From NCBI GenBank assembly GCA_964530825.1, contig CAZHCA010000003.1:1-64000 (forward strand): a stretch of DNA of 64,000 nucleotides, written 5' to 3'. The stretch is from CAZHCA01 sp964530825. GTDB taxonomy: Bacteria; Bacteroidota; Bacteroidia; Chitinophagales; Saprospiraceae. Below are positions 16,112-24,431 of this stretch, piece after piece; within the stretch, counting starts at the first letter, position 1, and each line of letters opens with the position of its first letter. Both the position numbers and the translations under genes were made by a program. The notes under the pieces are model-generated. The model made no database searches. It was not told the origin of the DNA and saw nothing but the letters and a program-made list of their open reading frames with translations.

Positions 16112-16143
16112 TTTTTTGTCTCCTCTGTGTCCCCCTCCGTGTC
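16112..16143. repeat. Right imperfect inverted repeat around the GxxExxY gene
   Basis: CTCCTCTGTGTCCCCCTCCG followed by TGTC at 16119-16142. Its reverse complement (GACACGGAGG then GGGACACAGAGG) aligns with the left repeat ACCACGGAGGACACAAAGG. It ends 3-4 bp before the stop codon of the wza-like gene, so the cassette fills the intergenic space almost exactly. Confidence 0.65.
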
Positions 16144-16145
16144 AT

Positions 16146-16967
16146 TTAATTAGCAAACAACGCAATCCCCAGTGTCACAATTGACAGGAAGGCACTGATA
16201 TATGAGATCAGCCGGTTAGCCGGGTCAGATACCGTTGCCACCCGCGCCTGGAGGGGCTCTACGTATACCACATCATTTTGCTGCAGGTAGAAGTACTCCG
16301 ACTGGAAGATGGTGTCGGTTTGCAGGTTGATGCGGGCATACTTTCTCACCCCTTCCTGTTCGCGGATCACCAGCAGGTTGGTGCGGTTGGCGTAGAAGGT
16401 CAGGTCGCCCGCCATACCCAGGGCTTCGAGCAAGGTGATGCGCTCGTTGGTAAGGCGCAGGGTGCCGGGTCGGTTCACCTCGCCGAGGACGGTGATCTTA
16501 AAGTTGAGAAAGCGCATATTCACCACCGCATCGCGCAGGTAGGCCTCGAGCAGGGTGGCAATCTTGACCTTGGCCTCGGGGATGGTGAGGCTGCCCACCT
16601 TGATGCGGCCCAACACCGGAAAGTCAATAAAGCCCTGCTCATCGACGAAGTAGCCGTTGAAGAGTTCCAGGTTATTGGGCGCGCCTTGGTTGCCTTGCCC
16701 GCCGCCGAACATCTGGTTTATATTACCGCCGCCCTGGCCTTGACCCATTACCGGATCGATATTGAAAGGGGCGGCCGCCTCCGGGTCGAGGCTGTGCACG
16801 GTAATACGCAGCAGGTCGTTGGGATGGATGCGCAGGTCGACTGCGTTCAGGATAGATTCGGGGCTGTGCTTATCCAATTCCGCCTCGTTGAAAGAAATGA
16901 GCTCTTTGTGTTGCACGCACCCGCTAAGAGTGAGTAAGGCGATGAGGGTCAGTAGTCTCAAAAGCAA
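16146..16967 (-). CDS. Wza-like polysaccharide export lipoprotein
   Basis: A 273-residue outer-membrane/periplasmic export protein of the OPX family. A lipoprotein signal peptide ends in LTLSGC (Cys 17). The poly-export domain lies around residues 45-150 (VDLRIHPNDLLRITV, FVDEQGFIDFPVLGRIKVG), followed by an SLBB domain (ITVLGEVNRPGTLRLTNERI). A hydrophobic C-terminal helix (LISYISAFLSIVTLGIALF) would span the membrane. An insert rich in Gly/Gln/Asn (about residues 78-97) is unusual. It should form the export conduit with the Wzc-like protein, whose gene follows after the GxxExxY cassette. Confidence 0.9.
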   Translation of the reverse strand: MLLRLLTLIALLTLSGCVQHKELISFNEAELDKHSPESILNAVDLRIHPNDLLRITVHSLDPEAAAPFNIDPVMGQGQGGGNINQMFGGGQGNQGAPNNLELFNGYFVDEQGFIDFPVLGRIKVGSLTIPEAKVKIATLLEAYLRDAVVNMRFLNFKITVLGEVNRPGTLRLTNERITLLEALGMAGDLTFYANRTNLLVIREQEGVRKYARINLQTDTIFQSEYFYLQQNDVVYVEPLQARVATVSDPANRLISYISAFLSIVTLGIALFAN

Positions 16968-16988
16968 TATCGGTTTTTGGCCACCGCC

Positions 16989-17750
16989 CTAGGAGCGGTG
17001 GTGATCATTCTTTACATGCGCGGCAAACTTACGAAATACCTTTCGCTCCAGCACCTGCGGCAGCTCCTGCAGGTGGTGCTGGTGGTGCAGGTCGGTACAC
17101 AAGTAGTCGACCAGGCCGGCACGCAGCAATTGCTCGGCCGTCTTTTGCACCTGTGGGCCGTAGTGGCCGTTCAGCGAGAGCAGGTTGACCTGAAGGCGGC
17201 AGCCGCGCTCACGCAGCTCGCGGTAGGGGCGCAGATCGCCCACGGCGAGGTAGGCGTAGCGCTCGGGGTGGGCCAGGATGGGGCGGTACCCTTTGGTCTG
17301 CATCCGGAAGAGCAGCTCGTGGAGGTTGGGCGGCGCCCCGAAGAAGGAAGTCTCCACCAGCACCCAATCGTCGAAGACGGGCAGTAACGCCTCCTGATGC
17401 AGCAGGTTCTCAAAGTGCTCGTCGATATAGTACTCTGCGGCGCCCCCCAACTCAATGGGAATGCCGGCTGCTAATACGGCGGCCTGCAGTTGCTCCAGCC
17501 CAGCCAGAATGGTCGTCCGGTCATTCGGGTAAAAGGCCGAGTTGATGTGGGGGGTGGTGACTACGTGGGTGTAGCCCAGCTCATACAGTCCGCGCAGCAG
17601 CTCTAGGCTTTCGTCCATCGTTTTGGCACCGTCGTCGATCCCAGGGACCAGGTGCGAGTGGAAATCGACTCCCAGGCACGAGAAGTCGTCGTATTTGGGG
17701 GTTTTACGAAAGAACATTTTTGCTTCAGTGCAGGAGCTTGGCGGTAGCAT
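16989..17750 (-). CDS. PHP-domain tyrosine phosphatase, CpsB/YwqE type
   Basis: A 253-residue metal-dependent phosphatase of the PHP superfamily. DFHSHLVPGIDDGAKTMDES carries the first metal-binding His pair and VVTTPHI the next; ILAHPERYAYL and CTDLHHQHH the later ones. In Gram-positive capsule systems this enzyme removes phosphate from the BY-kinase tail. Here it lies next to the Wza/Wzc-like genes, the usual arrangement in Bacteroidota, where it replaces the low-molecular-weight phosphatase Wzb. A start at the second Met (MFFRKTPKYDDF, 17717) is an alternative. The 249 bp upstream contain no supported gene. Confidence 0.87.
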   Translation of the reverse strand: MLPPSSCTEAKMFFRKTPKYDDFSCLGVDFHSHLVPGIDDGAKTMDESLELLRGLYELGYTHVVTTPHINSAFYPNDRTTILAGLEQLQAAVLAAGIPIELGGAAEYYIDEHFENLLHQEALLPVFDDWVLVETSFFGAPPNLHELLFRMQTKGYRPILAHPERYAYLAVGDLRPYRELRERGCRLQVNLLSLNGHYGPQVQKTAEQLLRAGLVDYLCTDLHHQHHLQELPQVLERKVFRKFAAHVKNDHHRS

Positions 17751-17999
17751 AGATTATAGCATATCGTTGCATCCGCCATTTCCTTAGTATCCGGGCTAGT
17801 TCAATTGAGCTTTTTTGTAAGTAGTCAACACTCGGGTTATCTAATCCAGGTGCCCCCCGAGATTCAATTAGGCATCGCAGGACAACAATCTAATTCGTAG
17901 GCGATTACCAGTTGGTCCGGCGTCTTGGTCAGAGCGTTATAAATAAATGGCAACTTCATCCAACTTCTTTTTTAAGCGGGTTACTCCCCTCCTAAACTT

Positions 18000-19058
18000 C
18001 TAACCTCCTTCCCCATAATATTCCTTATACCAATCCACAAACCGCCCCACCCCCTCCTCAATACTCGTGCTGGGCTGGTAACCAAACTCCGCCACCAAAT
18101 CCGACACGTCGGCGTAGGTAGTCTCCACGTCGCCGGGCTGCATGGGGAGCATGTTCTTTTCGGCTTTTTTGCCCAGGGCGTGCTCGATGGCCTCGATGAA
18201 GTCGAGCAGGCGCACCGGAGCATTGTTGCCGATATTGTAAATGCGGTAGGGCGCCGAGGAAGTCGGGGCGTGCAGTTGTACGCGGTCCCAGGCGGCATTG
18301 GGCTCAGGGGCGCGGTCGATGACGCGCATTACGCCCTCGGTGATATCGTCGACGTAGGTAAAGTCGCGCTGCATATTGCCGTGGTTGAAGACCTTGATGG
18401 GGCGGTTGTTCAGAATGGCCTCGGTGAAGAGGAAGTAAGCCATATCAGGGCGCCCCCAGGGTCCGTACACCGTGAAGAAGCGCAAGCCAGTGGTCGGAAT
18501 GGCGAACAGATGGCTGTAGGTGTGGGCCATGAGTTCGTTACTCTTCTTTGAGGCCGCGTAAAGCGACACTGGATGGTCGACCGGGTCGTCGGTGCGGAAG
18601 GGTACCTTCTGGTTGAGGCCGTACACGCTCGAGCTGCTGGCGTACACCAGGTGCCGGACCGGAAACGCCCGGCAGGCCTCCAGCACATTCAGGAAGCCCT
18701 GAATGTTGCTTTGCAAGTAGGCCTGCGGATTCTTGAGGCTGTAGCGCACGCCGGCCTGGGCCGCTAGGTGCACCACCACGTCGAACCGATGCTCGCGAAA
18801 GAGGTTCTGCAGGGCCACCGCATCCTCCAGGTCGAGCTGCACGAAGCGGTAGTTGGGGTTAACCTTCGAGGGCACCTCCTCCTTGTAGGCAATCTTATGC
18901 CGCCGGATGCCTGCTGCCTCGAGGCGGGCGATCTTCAGGCTCACATCGTAGTAATTGTTGATGCTGTCAATGCCTATCACCTCGTCGCCTCGTGCTAGGA
19001 GCCGCTCGGCCAGGTGATAGCCTACGAAGCCCGCCGTTCCGGTAATTAAAATTTTCAT
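18000..19058 (-). CDS. NAD-dependent nucleotide-sugar epimerase (UDP-glucuronate 4-epimerase type)
   Basis: A 352-residue extended short-chain dehydrogenase. The NAD-binding motif GTAGFVGYHLAERLL is at the N-terminus, GIDSINNYYDVSLK is typical of UDP-glucuronate/galacturonate 4-epimerases, and YAASKKSNE carries the catalytic Tyr-x3-Lys. The ending region (MQPGDVETTYADVSDLVAEF) is also characteristic of that group. It would interconvert UDP-uronic acids in the cytoplasm and so supply a precursor for the polysaccharide. The exact substrate could also be the N-acetylated uronate made by the dehydrogenase at 19831-21132. Confidence 0.87.
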   Translation of the reverse strand: MKILITGTAGFVGYHLAERLLARGDEVIGIDSINNYYDVSLKIARLEAAGIRRHKIAYKEEVPSKVNPNYRFVQLDLEDAVALQNLFREHRFDVVVHLAAQAGVRYSLKNPQAYLQSNIQGFLNVLEACRAFPVRHLVYASSSSVYGLNQKVPFRTDDPVDHPVSLYAASKKSNELMAHTYSHLFAIPTTGLRFFTVYGPWGRPDMAYFLFTEAILNNRPIKVFNHGNMQRDFTYVDDITEGVMRVIDRAPEPNAAWDRVQLHAPTSSAPYRIYNIGNNAPVRLLDFIEAIEHALGKKAEKNMLPMQPGDVETTYADVSDLVAEFGYQPSTSIEEGVGRFVDWYKEYYGEGG

Positions 19059-19240
19059 CCTTCAAGGAATTACAAGAAACGGAATAAGGTGCCAGATCCT
19101 AAACTCCCTGATCTTCTAGCTATGGCTTCGCCTCCGAAAAGTCGCAGGTACTTTCCGCCCGAAGCGTACGTATTCTGGAATATCATCTATCGTTATGCCC
19201 TTGCAAGGCGTTTTTTCTTAAGGGGGGGTAACGCGTACCC

Positions 19241-19759
19241 CTATATCTGTCTCAATGCCTCTTTCGGCACCTCCAATTGCAGGCTATAGCCTACCGATTC
19301 GAGGTCGACGAGGAAGTTCTTATTGCCGCCGCCCTCCAGTAGGTGACCCGTCAAGCCGGTCAAACGTCCACTGATAATTTCGACCCGGTCGCCGGGCCGC
19401 AGGTTTTGGCGCGGCACGGCTTCCACCTCCAGCTCTTCGCCGGTCACCATGCGCATGATGTCGATTTCGCGTTGAGGGATAGGCGATAACTGGTTGTTGA
19501 ACTTTATGAACTGCACCACATCGGCCGTTTCCAGCACGGGCACGTAGTAAGCTTTATTGATGCAGACAAAGATATAGCAGCTGATCAGCGGCAGGTCGAC
19601 TGTCTTTACTTTGCGCACATAATAGCGCTTAAAGCGCTGTAGGGGCAGGTAAACCTGAACGCCTTTTTCTTCAAGGCGCTGGCGCACCAGCTTCTCCCGC
19701 TTGTAGCGGGTATAGACGGCGTACCACTTTGGCGTTATGGGATCGGGGATCTTGCTCAT
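19241..19759 (-). CDS. UpxY-family transcription antiterminator (NusG paralogue)
   Basis: A NusG-like protein of 172 residues (183 with an upstream ATG at 19792; MSKIPDPITPKWYAVYTRYK is the better start). The NGN domain shows KWYAVYTRYKREKLVRQRL and VYLPLQRF; the KOW domain shows LRPGDRVEIISGRLTGLTG. From Bacteroides work (established knowledge), UpxY proteins bind the leader of their own capsule operon and prevent premature termination. Here it is encoded within the polysaccharide locus, between the dehydrogenase and the epimerase, and probably controls elongation through the long minus-strand operon. The GTG-rich region 19059-19240 downstream shows no gene I can support. Confidence 0.88.
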   Translation of the reverse strand: MSKIPDPITPKWYAVYTRYKREKLVRQRLEEKGVQVYLPLQRFKRYYVRKVKTVDLPLISCYIFVCINKAYYVPVLETADVVQFIKFNNQLSPIPQREIDIMRMVTGEELEVEAVPRQNLRPGDRVEIISGRLTGLTGHLLEGGGNKNFLVDLESVGYSLQLEVPKEALRQI

Positions 19760-19830
19760 GTATTTATTTTCACCAAAGGCCTTGTACTTCAATTATCGCA
19801 GTTGACACCCGGTCAATGCAGATTTAATGG

Positions 19831-21132
19831 CTACAGGCGCCAGTACGTCAGCTCATCGTCTGGAGCGGGCCGCTGGTAGATGGCCTTAATGTCCATGAGG
19901 ATGGGCTGGTCGGTCATGATCGCTTTCAAATTTTCGAGGGTCATGGCGCGGTATTCGTCGTGCGATACGGCCACCACCACGGCGTCGTAGTTCTTGCTAG
20001 GCACATCCATCAGCGTCAGGTTGTACTCGTGCGCCACCTCGTTGGGCGAGGCATGACAATCGACCAGGTGTACGTTAATACTGTAACTCTGCAGCTCGCG
20101 CACCAGGTCGGCTACCTTGCTGTTGCGGATGTCGGCTACATTTTCCTTAAAGGTGACGCCCATGACCAACACCTTGCAGTTAGACAGGTTTTTGCCCCGC
20201 TGGATCAGCATCTGCACCAGACGCTTAGCGATGAAGTTAGGCATATTGTCGTTGACGCGGCGCCCGCTCAGGATCACTTGGGGGTCGTAGCCAATCTGCT
20301 TCGACTTGTGCAACAGATAGTACGGATCTACGCTGATGCAGTGCCCGCCCACCAGGCCGGGGTAGAAACGCAGGAAGTTCCACTTGGTGCCTGCTGCTTC
20401 GAGTACGGCCTGGGTGTCGATATCGAGCCTGTCAAAGATGATCGCCAATTCATTCATCAACGAAATATTCAGGTCGCGCTGCGTATTTTCGATCACTTTG
20501 GCGGCCTCAGCCACCTTGATACTTTGTGCCTTGTAAACCCCTGCCTCGATAACAGTGCCGTACACCTGGGCGATCTGGTCGAGGGCCTCCCCATCGGATC
20601 CGCTCACGATCTTGGTGATCTTCTCCAGAGTGCGCACCTTCTCGCCGGGCACGATGCGCTCGGGCGAGTAGCCTAGCTTGAAGTCGCGGTTCAGCCGCAG
20701 ACCCGCGCCCTGCTCGAGGAGGGGCAGGCAATCCTCTTCGGTACAGCCGGGGTAGACGGTCGACTCGTATACAACGTAGTCGCCAGCTTTGAGTACTCTG
20801 CTCAGCGTCTCGGAGGCGAGCAGCACCGGCCGCAAGTTAGGTACCTTGTGCTCATCGACGGGCGTAGGTACCGCGACAATGTGGAAGTGGGCGCTCCGTA
20901 AATCCTCCCAGTTAGACGTAAATTCGACATCTTTATTGTCAAAGGCACTGTCCGGTAACTCCTTGGAGGGGTCTTTGCTCTGCCGCATCATCTCAACGCG
21001 GGCTTCGTCGATGTCGTAGCCCAACACTGAGAAGTGTTTCCCCAGCGCCAGTGCCAAGGGTAAACCTACGTAACCCAGGCCGGTCACCGAGATGCGCTTT
21101 TGCTTGTTCAATAGTTCTTGGTAGAGGGGCAT
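19831..21132 (-). CDS. Nucleotide-sugar 6-dehydrogenase (WbpO/TviB type)
   Basis: A 433-residue NAD-dependent enzyme of the UDP-glucose/UDP-N-acetylhexosamine dehydrogenase family. It oxidises C6 of a UDP-sugar to the uronic acid in two steps. The Rossmann motif is SVTGLGYVGLPLALALG (residues 15-31), STVYPGCTEEDC and GYSPERIVPGEK follow, and the catalytic Cys is in GLVGGHCISVDPYYL near residue 265. The overall pattern fits the WbpO/TviB subgroup acting on UDP-GlcNAc or UDP-GalNAc better than plain UDP-glucose dehydrogenases. It lies 41 bp downstream of the aminotransferase and probably belongs to the same pathway. Confidence 0.9.
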   Translation of the reverse strand: MPLYQELLNKQKRISVTGLGYVGLPLALALGKHFSVLGYDIDEARVEMMRQSKDPSKELPDSAFDNKDVEFTSNWEDLRSAHFHIVAVPTPVDEHKVPNLRPVLLASETLSRVLKAGDYVVYESTVYPGCTEEDCLPLLEQGAGLRLNRDFKLGYSPERIVPGEKVRTLEKITKIVSGSDGEALDQIAQVYGTVIEAGVYKAQSIKVAEAAKVIENTQRDLNISLMNELAIIFDRLDIDTQAVLEAAGTKWNFLRFYPGLVGGHCISVDPYYLLHKSKQIGYDPQVILSGRRVNDNMPNFIAKRLVQMLIQRGKNLSNCKVLVMGVTFKENVADIRNSKVADLVRELQSYSINVHLVDCHASPNEVAHEYNLTLMDVPSKNYDAVVVAVSHDEYRAMTLENLKAIMTDQPILMDIKAIYQRPAPDDELTYWRL

Positions 21133-21173
21133 GTTGATTAATTATGGCGGGGCTCCCCGGCCTTTAGCGTTGA

Positions 21174-22313
21174 TCAGAAAAAAGCTTTTACGTTATCAGT
21201 AATGTAGGCCAGCATTTCCTCGTCCAGCTCCGTGTGCATGGGTAGGGAGAGCACCTCCCGGCATAATTGCGTGGTCACCGGCAGCTCGGGCTGGTCGGCA
21301 GGCACCAGGTGTTGGTAAGCCTGCTGCTCCTGCAGGGGCACCGGATAGTAGATCACGCTCGGAATGCCGCATTCCTTCAGGTGCGTTTGCAACCGATCAC
21401 GCCGGCCGTCTTTTATTTTCAAGGTATACTGGTGAAAAACATGGGTCGATCGCGGGTGGCGCACCGGCGTCTGCAGAGCATCCACGCCCTCGAAGGCCCG
21501 GTCGTAATAGTCGGCGGCCCGGTTGCGGGCGGCGGCAAAGTTGTCGAGGTGGCGCAGCTTGATCTCCAGGATGGCGGCCTGGATGGCGTCGAGGCGTGAA
21601 TTTACGCCCACCACATCGTGGTAGTAGCGCCGCTGCTGACCGTGGTTGGCAACCATGCGCAGCTGTTGTGCCAACTGGTCGTCGTTGGTATAGATGGCAC
21701 CCCCGTCGCCGAAGGCTCCCAGGTTTTTGGATGGGTAAAAAGAGGTGCACCCGATGTGGCCGATGGTGCCCGTCTTTTGGGTACGGCCGTCGCTGAAGGT
21801 GTAATCGGCGCCGATGGCCTGGGCGTTATCCTCCACTACGTAAAGGTTGTGCTTGCGGGCGACCTCCATGATGGGCTCCATATCGCAGCTCTGCCCGTAG
21901 AGGTTGACCGGGACAATGGCCTTGGTGCGCGGCGTAATGGCCTTTTCGATGATGCTAGCCGTGATGGTGAAGTGTTCGGAGTCCACATCGACCATGATCG
22001 GCGTTAGGCGCAGCAGGGCAATCACCTCGGCCGTTGATACGTAGGTAAAGGAAGGCACAATGACCTCGTCGCCCGGTTCCAGCCCCAGCGCCATCATAGC
22101 GATCTGCAAGGCGTCGGTACCGTTGGCACAGGGGATGACGTGTTTCACCCCGAGGTAGGCTTCCATGGCGGCCTGGAAAGCTTTCACCTTAGGACCGTTG
22201 ATGTAGGCCGTCGATTCCAGCGTCTCGATGACGGCCGCGTCGATCTCGGGTTTAAGCTTGAGGTACTGGTTCTTAAGGTCGACCATTTGGATATGCAGGG
22301 TCGTTTTTTCCAT
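21174..22313 (-). CDS. DegT/DnrJ/EryC1/StrS family PLP aminotransferase
   Basis: A 379-residue sugar aminotransferase. VVEDNAQAIGA holds the Asp that contacts the PLP ring nitrogen, and FYPSKNLGAFGDGGA holds the Lys that forms the internal aldimine. It would convert a keto-sugar nucleotide to an amino sugar for the polysaccharide. The N-terminus (QMVDLKNQYLKLKPEIDAAV) is like WbpE enzymes, which make UDP-2-acetamido-3-amino sugars, but the oxidase and acetyltransferase of that pathway are not in the window. It is the first enzyme gene of the minus-strand locus, 91 bp after the regulator gene. Confidence 0.9.
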   Translation of the reverse strand: MEKTTLHIQMVDLKNQYLKLKPEIDAAVIETLESTAYINGPKVKAFQAAMEAYLGVKHVIPCANGTDALQIAMMALGLEPGDEVIVPSFTYVSTAEVIALLRLTPIMVDVDSEHFTITASIIEKAITPRTKAIVPVNLYGQSCDMEPIMEVARKHNLYVVEDNAQAIGADYTFSDGRTQKTGTIGHIGCTSFYPSKNLGAFGDGGAIYTNDDQLAQQLRMVANHGQQRRYYHDVVGVNSRLDAIQAAILEIKLRHLDNFAAARNRAADYYDRAFEGVDALQTPVRHPRSTHVFHQYTLKIKDGRRDRLQTHLKECGIPSVIYYPVPLQEQQAYQHLVPADQPELPVTTQLCREVLSLPMHTELDEEMLAYITDNVKAFF

Positions 22314-22404
22314 TACTGTCGTTTTTGATTACCCAATAGCCCTAAAGGTAGTGTTTCCCGACGGGGTGCGCACCCCTGACCTGTCAAATGGGCATCATTC
22401 CACT

Positions 22405-22941
22405 TTATTTCGCGTCCGACCACAGCAACAAAGGCTCAGGGTCGAGTTGTTCGCGGTCCAGTTCGGCGTATTCCCCGGGGTGGTAGACCAGGTAACGGAT
22501 CTTGCGGTGGATCAACTCCTCAACCTTATCGATCAAGCGAATGAGGTAGGCTTTGTCGATATCGCCAACCAGAACCAAGTCGATGACGTTGCTGTCGCGC
22601 CCACGTGCAAAATCGCCTGTAAGGTACACTTTCTCCACATCGCCCAGTCGCGCTATCACATTCTCGATAATTTTGTCGATCCCGATATGCTTCAGCAGGA
22701 TGTTGTGCAACTCGCCGAAGAGCGGGTGCGCTCGGTTCGCCTGGAAAATTTTTTTGTTGCCGTCCATATGCGATACCAGCATACCGGCCTTTTCCAGGCG
22801 GTTCAACTCCACGCGGATGGCATTGCTCGACTCGCCGAATTCCGACTCCAAGCTGCGCAAATACGCTTTGGTGCTGCCGTTGAGGAAAAATTTCAACAAC
22901 AGCTTGATACGGGTCTTGGACGAAATGAGCGCCTCAATCAT
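22405..22941 (-). CDS. Winged-helix regulator with a nucleotidyltransferase-like domain
   Basis: A 178-residue protein. Residues 1-75 form a winged helix (KTRIKLLLKFFLNG, ESSNAIRVELNRLEKAGMLV). Residues 95-165 look like a degenerate MNT-type nucleotidyltransferase core: VEKVYLTGDFARGRDSNVID, where the family has G-S-x-A-x-G and S-D-I-D. The Ser and the first Asp of the catalytic pattern are altered, so it may sense a ligand instead of catalysing. It is a common first gene of polysaccharide loci in Bacteroidota and is likely the locus regulator (inference from position). A good -7 box lies upstream at 23010-23017. Confidence 0.78.
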   Translation of the reverse strand: MIEALISSKTRIKLLLKFFLNGSTKAYLRSLESEFGESSNAIRVELNRLEKAGMLVSHMDGNKKIFQANRAHPLFGELHNILLKHIGIDKIIENVIARLGDVEKVYLTGDFARGRDSNVIDLVLVGDIDKAYLIRLIDKVEELIHRKIRYLVYHPGEYAELDREQLDPEPLLLWSDAK

Positions 22942-23009
22942 GACTGCAATACGCGGTAAATGTGGATTTCAAAAAACGAAAACAAGGCTTAACGCTAAGC
23001 AACTGCCCT

Positions 23010-23017
23010 CAAAGATA
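23010..23017 (-). promoter_or_regulatory. Candidate -7 box TATCTTTG
   Basis: On the minus strand TATCTTTG matches the Bacteroidota -7 consensus TAnnTTTG exactly and lies 69 bp upstream of the winged-helix regulator. No clear -33 TTG is seen. It may be the start of the whole polysaccharide locus. Confidence 0.45.
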
Positions 23018-23090
23018 AAGGCATTGCATGAATTTTGAGTAAAATTTTTGGTCGTTTTTACATTCCATTAGCTCCACAAGAGCGCGTCAA

Positions 23091-24431
23091 TTATTCGCAT
23101 CCGCTCTCCTTTCGCGACTGTGGGTCATTATTGGGAAAGCAGTTGCCCGAGAGGGTTGTCACCGGCACGTAGCGTTGCAGGGCGGGGTCGCGCAGGCCGT
23201 GAGTGAGGAAAGCGACCAGGTCGTCTACTTCTGCTTCGGTGAGGTGGAGCGGTTGAAACTGCGGGGCGAGTTGCATTTCGGGCACGCGCGAGTTCTCCGG
23301 TACGGCGCGGTTGAAATAGTCGACAACGGCGCGGAGTGATCGCTTGCTACTGCCGTGAAAATAGAAGGGCGAATCGGCCATATTGTAGAGTTGTGGCACC
23401 TTGAACTTGTACAGGTCGGCCGGGTCACCGGTAAATCCGGCACGGCCCAGGTGGCGCTTATCGCCCGGGCCGGTAGCAAAGGCTTCGCCGGTCTGGTCGA
23501 GGTCGCCCACCCCGAGTGCGTAAAACGCCACGGCACTCAGGGCGGGTCCCCGGTGGCAACGGTAGCAGCCGGCCTTGTCGTAGAAGAGTACCGCGCCCCG
23601 CTTTTCCGCTTCGCGGAGGGCGCCGGTTTCTCCCTTCAGCCACCGCTGGAAGGGAGCCTGGGTGGTCAGCAGGGTACGCAAGTAGGCAGAAAGGGCAAAG
23701 CTGGCGGTCTCGAGGTTGTAGCGGTCGGCACGGGGGCGGTCCGGGAAGGCCGCGTCGAACAGGGACCGGTAACTGAGGGTGTCGAGCACGTAAGGATCAA
23801 TGCGCATGCGGTGCACCTTTAGGCCTTCAATGTTCTGGCTCTCGAGGCCATCGTAGCCCAAGTGGTTGATTTCGGTATCCGAATCGAAAACACCCCAGAC
23901 GGCCTCCGTGCCTTCGTTTACGCCGTGCGCGCCGAATTTGCCGTTCCAGGTTGTATTTTCTACATAGGCGACATTAAGGACACTGAGCGGACGGGCACCC
24001 TGCACGTCGAGTTCGTGCTCCTGATAGTTGGCCTGTTTAGTACGCCCCTCGCCGTTGCGTCCGAATCCGCGACCGCCGTCGGCGATACCCTGCACCCGAC
24101 CGGGCATGAACCCGGCATCGGGTATGTGGCAACTTGAGCAGGAATAGGTCCCCTGGCCGCTTTCGTGCATGGCGTCGCGCGCCAGGCCGGTTTCGAAAAA
24201 GAGCATGCGCCCCAGGGCCACTTTTTGGGGCGTAAGCGGATTGAACGGGCTCTGCGGAATGGCTTCCAGGTCGTTGGGGTCAGGCAAGACAAAAGCACTT
24301 AACGTACCCTCAGCCGAGGCTCGCCTCAAAACCCTGCTGAGGCGATCGTCTAGTGGGTCACGTAGTTCGTCTTTGGTACAAGAAGCACCTAAAATGCCAC
24401 CCAAAACGAGCAGCATGATAAACTTTTTCAT
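23091..24431 (-). CDS. Di-haem cytochrome c peroxidase (MauG/CcpA family)
   Basis: A 446-residue periplasmic lipoprotein (MKKFIMLLVLGGILGASC, Cys at residue 18). Two CxxCH haem sites are visible: YSCSSCHIPDAGF near residue 133 and GCYRCHRGPALS near 290. The order ALGRMLFFETGLARD, then the first haem, then LRTLLTTQAPFQRWLKGE and the second haem fits the bacterial di-haem peroxidase family, which reduces H2O2 with electrons from small c-type cytochromes or oxidises proteins as MauG does. It ends with LVAFLTHGLRDPALQRY, the usual C-terminus. It has no functional link to the adjoining genes and appears to be a single-gene unit. Confidence 0.9.
   Translation of the reverse strand: MKKFIMLLVLGGILGASCTKDELRDPLDDRLSRVLRRASAEGTLSAFVLPDPNDLEAIPQSPFNPLTPQKVALGRMLFFETGLARDAMHESGQGTYSCSSCHIPDAGFMPGRVQGIADGGRGFGRNGEGRTKQANYQEHELDVQGARPLSVLNVAYVENTTWNGKFGAHGVNEGTEAVWGVFDSDTEINHLGYDGLESQNIEGLKVHRMRIDPYVLDTLSYRSLFDAAFPDRPRADRYNLETASFALSAYLRTLLTTQAPFQRWLKGETGALREAEKRGAVLFYDKAGCYRCHRGPALSAVAFYALGVGDLDQTGEAFATGPGDKRHLGRAGFTGDPADLYKFKVPQLYNMADSPFYFHGSSKRSLRAVVDYFNRAVPENSRVPEMQLAPQFQPLHLTEAEVDDLVAFLTHGLRDPALQRYVPVTTLSGNCFPNNDPQSRKESGCE

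Noticed and set aside
17864..17959. 31-codon minus-strand frame in the spacer between the epimerase and the phosphatase
   Set aside because: Has an ATG and a protein-like translation, but it is too short and shows no family. The 17751-17999 spacer is otherwise empty.
19089..19289. 66-codon plus-strand frame downstream of the UpxY gene
   Set aside because: Runs antisense into the UpxY 3' end and has no recognisable domain.
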